Source: Zoogloea sp.
Lineage (GTDB): Bacteria > Pseudomonadota > Gammaproteobacteria > Burkholderiales > Rhodocyclaceae
Direction: 5' to 3'
DNA: 64,000 bases
NCBI RefSeq assembly: GCF_030157465.1
Contig: NZ_JAOAUU010000167.1
Span: forward strand, 1 to 64,000
Positions 63,691 through 64,000 of this stretch are shown one piece after another; position 1 is the first letter of the stretch; each line of letters starts with the position of its first letter. Under the pieces are notes generated by a model. That model saw only the letters and a program-made list of their open reading frames with translations, was not told where the DNA came from and searched no databases. The position numbers and the translations under genes are program-made.

Positions 63691-64000
63691 CCGGGCTATC
63701 GCGTCGCAGGATTCTGGGAAGTCTTGCTGCAGGGAGCGTGGCCCTTGCCGCGCCTTCCATCGTGCGTGCGGGTGCCGGCTCGGCCCGTGTCGTGATCGTC
63801 GGCGGAGGCTTTGGCGGAGCGACCGCTGCCCGCTACCTGAAATTGCGCGCACCGCAGCTTCGGGTGACACTGATCGAGCCCGCCAGGCGCTTTTATACCT
63901 GCCCGTTTTCGAATCTCTATCTGGCGGGCCTGCGGAGCTGGGAGAGTATCGGCCACGGTTATGACGGTTTGCGCGGCGCGGGGGTCGAACTCGTCCATGC
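63687..64000 (+). CDS. fccB: Flavocytochrome c sulfide dehydrogenase flavoprotein subunit (partial, window edge)
   Basis: Only the first 104 residues are present. A twin-arginine signal (SRRRILGS) and an ADP-binding fold VVIVGGGFGGATAARYL are followed by FYTCPFSNLYLAG, where Cys72 aligns with the FccB cysteine that binds FAD covalently, and IGHGYDGLRGAGVELVH. This is the pattern of FccB from sulfur-oxidising bacteria. It overlaps the cytochrome gene by 4 nt (ATGA). FccAB oxidises sulfide to sulfur and reduces cytochrome c in the periplasm. The remainder lies outside the window. Confidence 0.88.
   Translation, partial: MTGLSRRRILGSLAAGSVALAAPSIVRAGAGSARVVIVGGGFGGATAARYLKLRAPQLRVTLIEPARRFYTCPFSNLYLAGLRSWESIGHGYDGLRGAGVELVH

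Overview
The window reads as ordinary, gene-dense chromosome of a high-GC betaproteobacterium. I infer a Rhodocyclales-type relative (Azoarcus/Thauera/Dechloromonas sphere) from the gene content: BamC, RpoS next to NlpD, PmbA/DarP, GTP-dependent PckG with a malic enzyme, FccAB-type sulfide dehydrogenase, and endonuclease-type MutL. The taxon is inference; no 16S rRNA gene is present. There are 58 protein genes (one cut by the right edge), one tRNA-Ser(UGA), and no insertion sequence, prophage, integrase or CRISPR array.

Layout. 0.3-12.8 kb: a TPR protein, an H-NS-like protein, lysS, a GGDEF cyclase, a tightly coupled four-gene locus (membrane-anchored unknown protein, MksF-, MksE- and MksB-like condensin subunits), prfB with its programmed +1 frameshift, and a Cys-rich exported protein. 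12.9-17.6 kb: two rRNA pseudouridine synthases (RluF-type with a nested-repeat N-terminus, and RsuA), mutL, and a small exported protein whose last ~28 codons are shifted out of frame. 18-28 kb: purT, an FAH-family hydrolase, divergent pckG and maeB, a patatin-like phospholipase, PBP7 and an IclR regulator. 28-35 kb: queuosine-precursor transporter, Gate-domain membrane protein, lrgAB, two tandem TRAP substrate-binding proteins without membrane subunits, pmbA. 35-43 kb: darP, mog, a cold-shock/DUF1294 fusion, msrPQ, surE-pcm-nlpD-rpoS and an ArsC/YfgD-like reductase. 43-48 kb: moxR-DUF58-tgpA-mltB operon. 48-55 kb: histone-deacetylase-like amidohydrolase, dapA, bamC, a low-complexity lipoprotein, RoxA-like oxygenase, rlmD, BAX inhibitor-1-like protein, tRNA-Ser. 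55-64 kb: ChaN-PDZ protein, M1-like peptidase, DUF2249 protein, HPP-CBS protein, polytopic His-containing membrane protein, thrC, and the start of a cytochrome c/flavocytochrome c (FccAB-like) pair.

How genes work together: prfB and lysS serve translation and flank the condensin operon; pckG and maeB sit head to head at the PEP/pyruvate/malate node; msrP/msrQ form a periplasmic methionine sulfoxide repair pair; moxR, DUF58, TgpA and MltB look like one cell-envelope operon; surE-pcm-nlpD-rpoS is the classical stationary-phase cluster. The strongest candidate for something under-described is the 4.8-10.9 kb locus: a complete MksBEF-type condensin without the MksG/JetD nuclease, coupled instead to a membrane-anchored protein I do not recognise. 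Most other oddities are local: a likely homopolymer frameshift, a 120-bp nested coding repeat, an H-NS-like protein without the usual DNA-reading loop, orphan duplicated TRAP binding proteins, an AT-rich A-tract patch and a structured rpoS leader.
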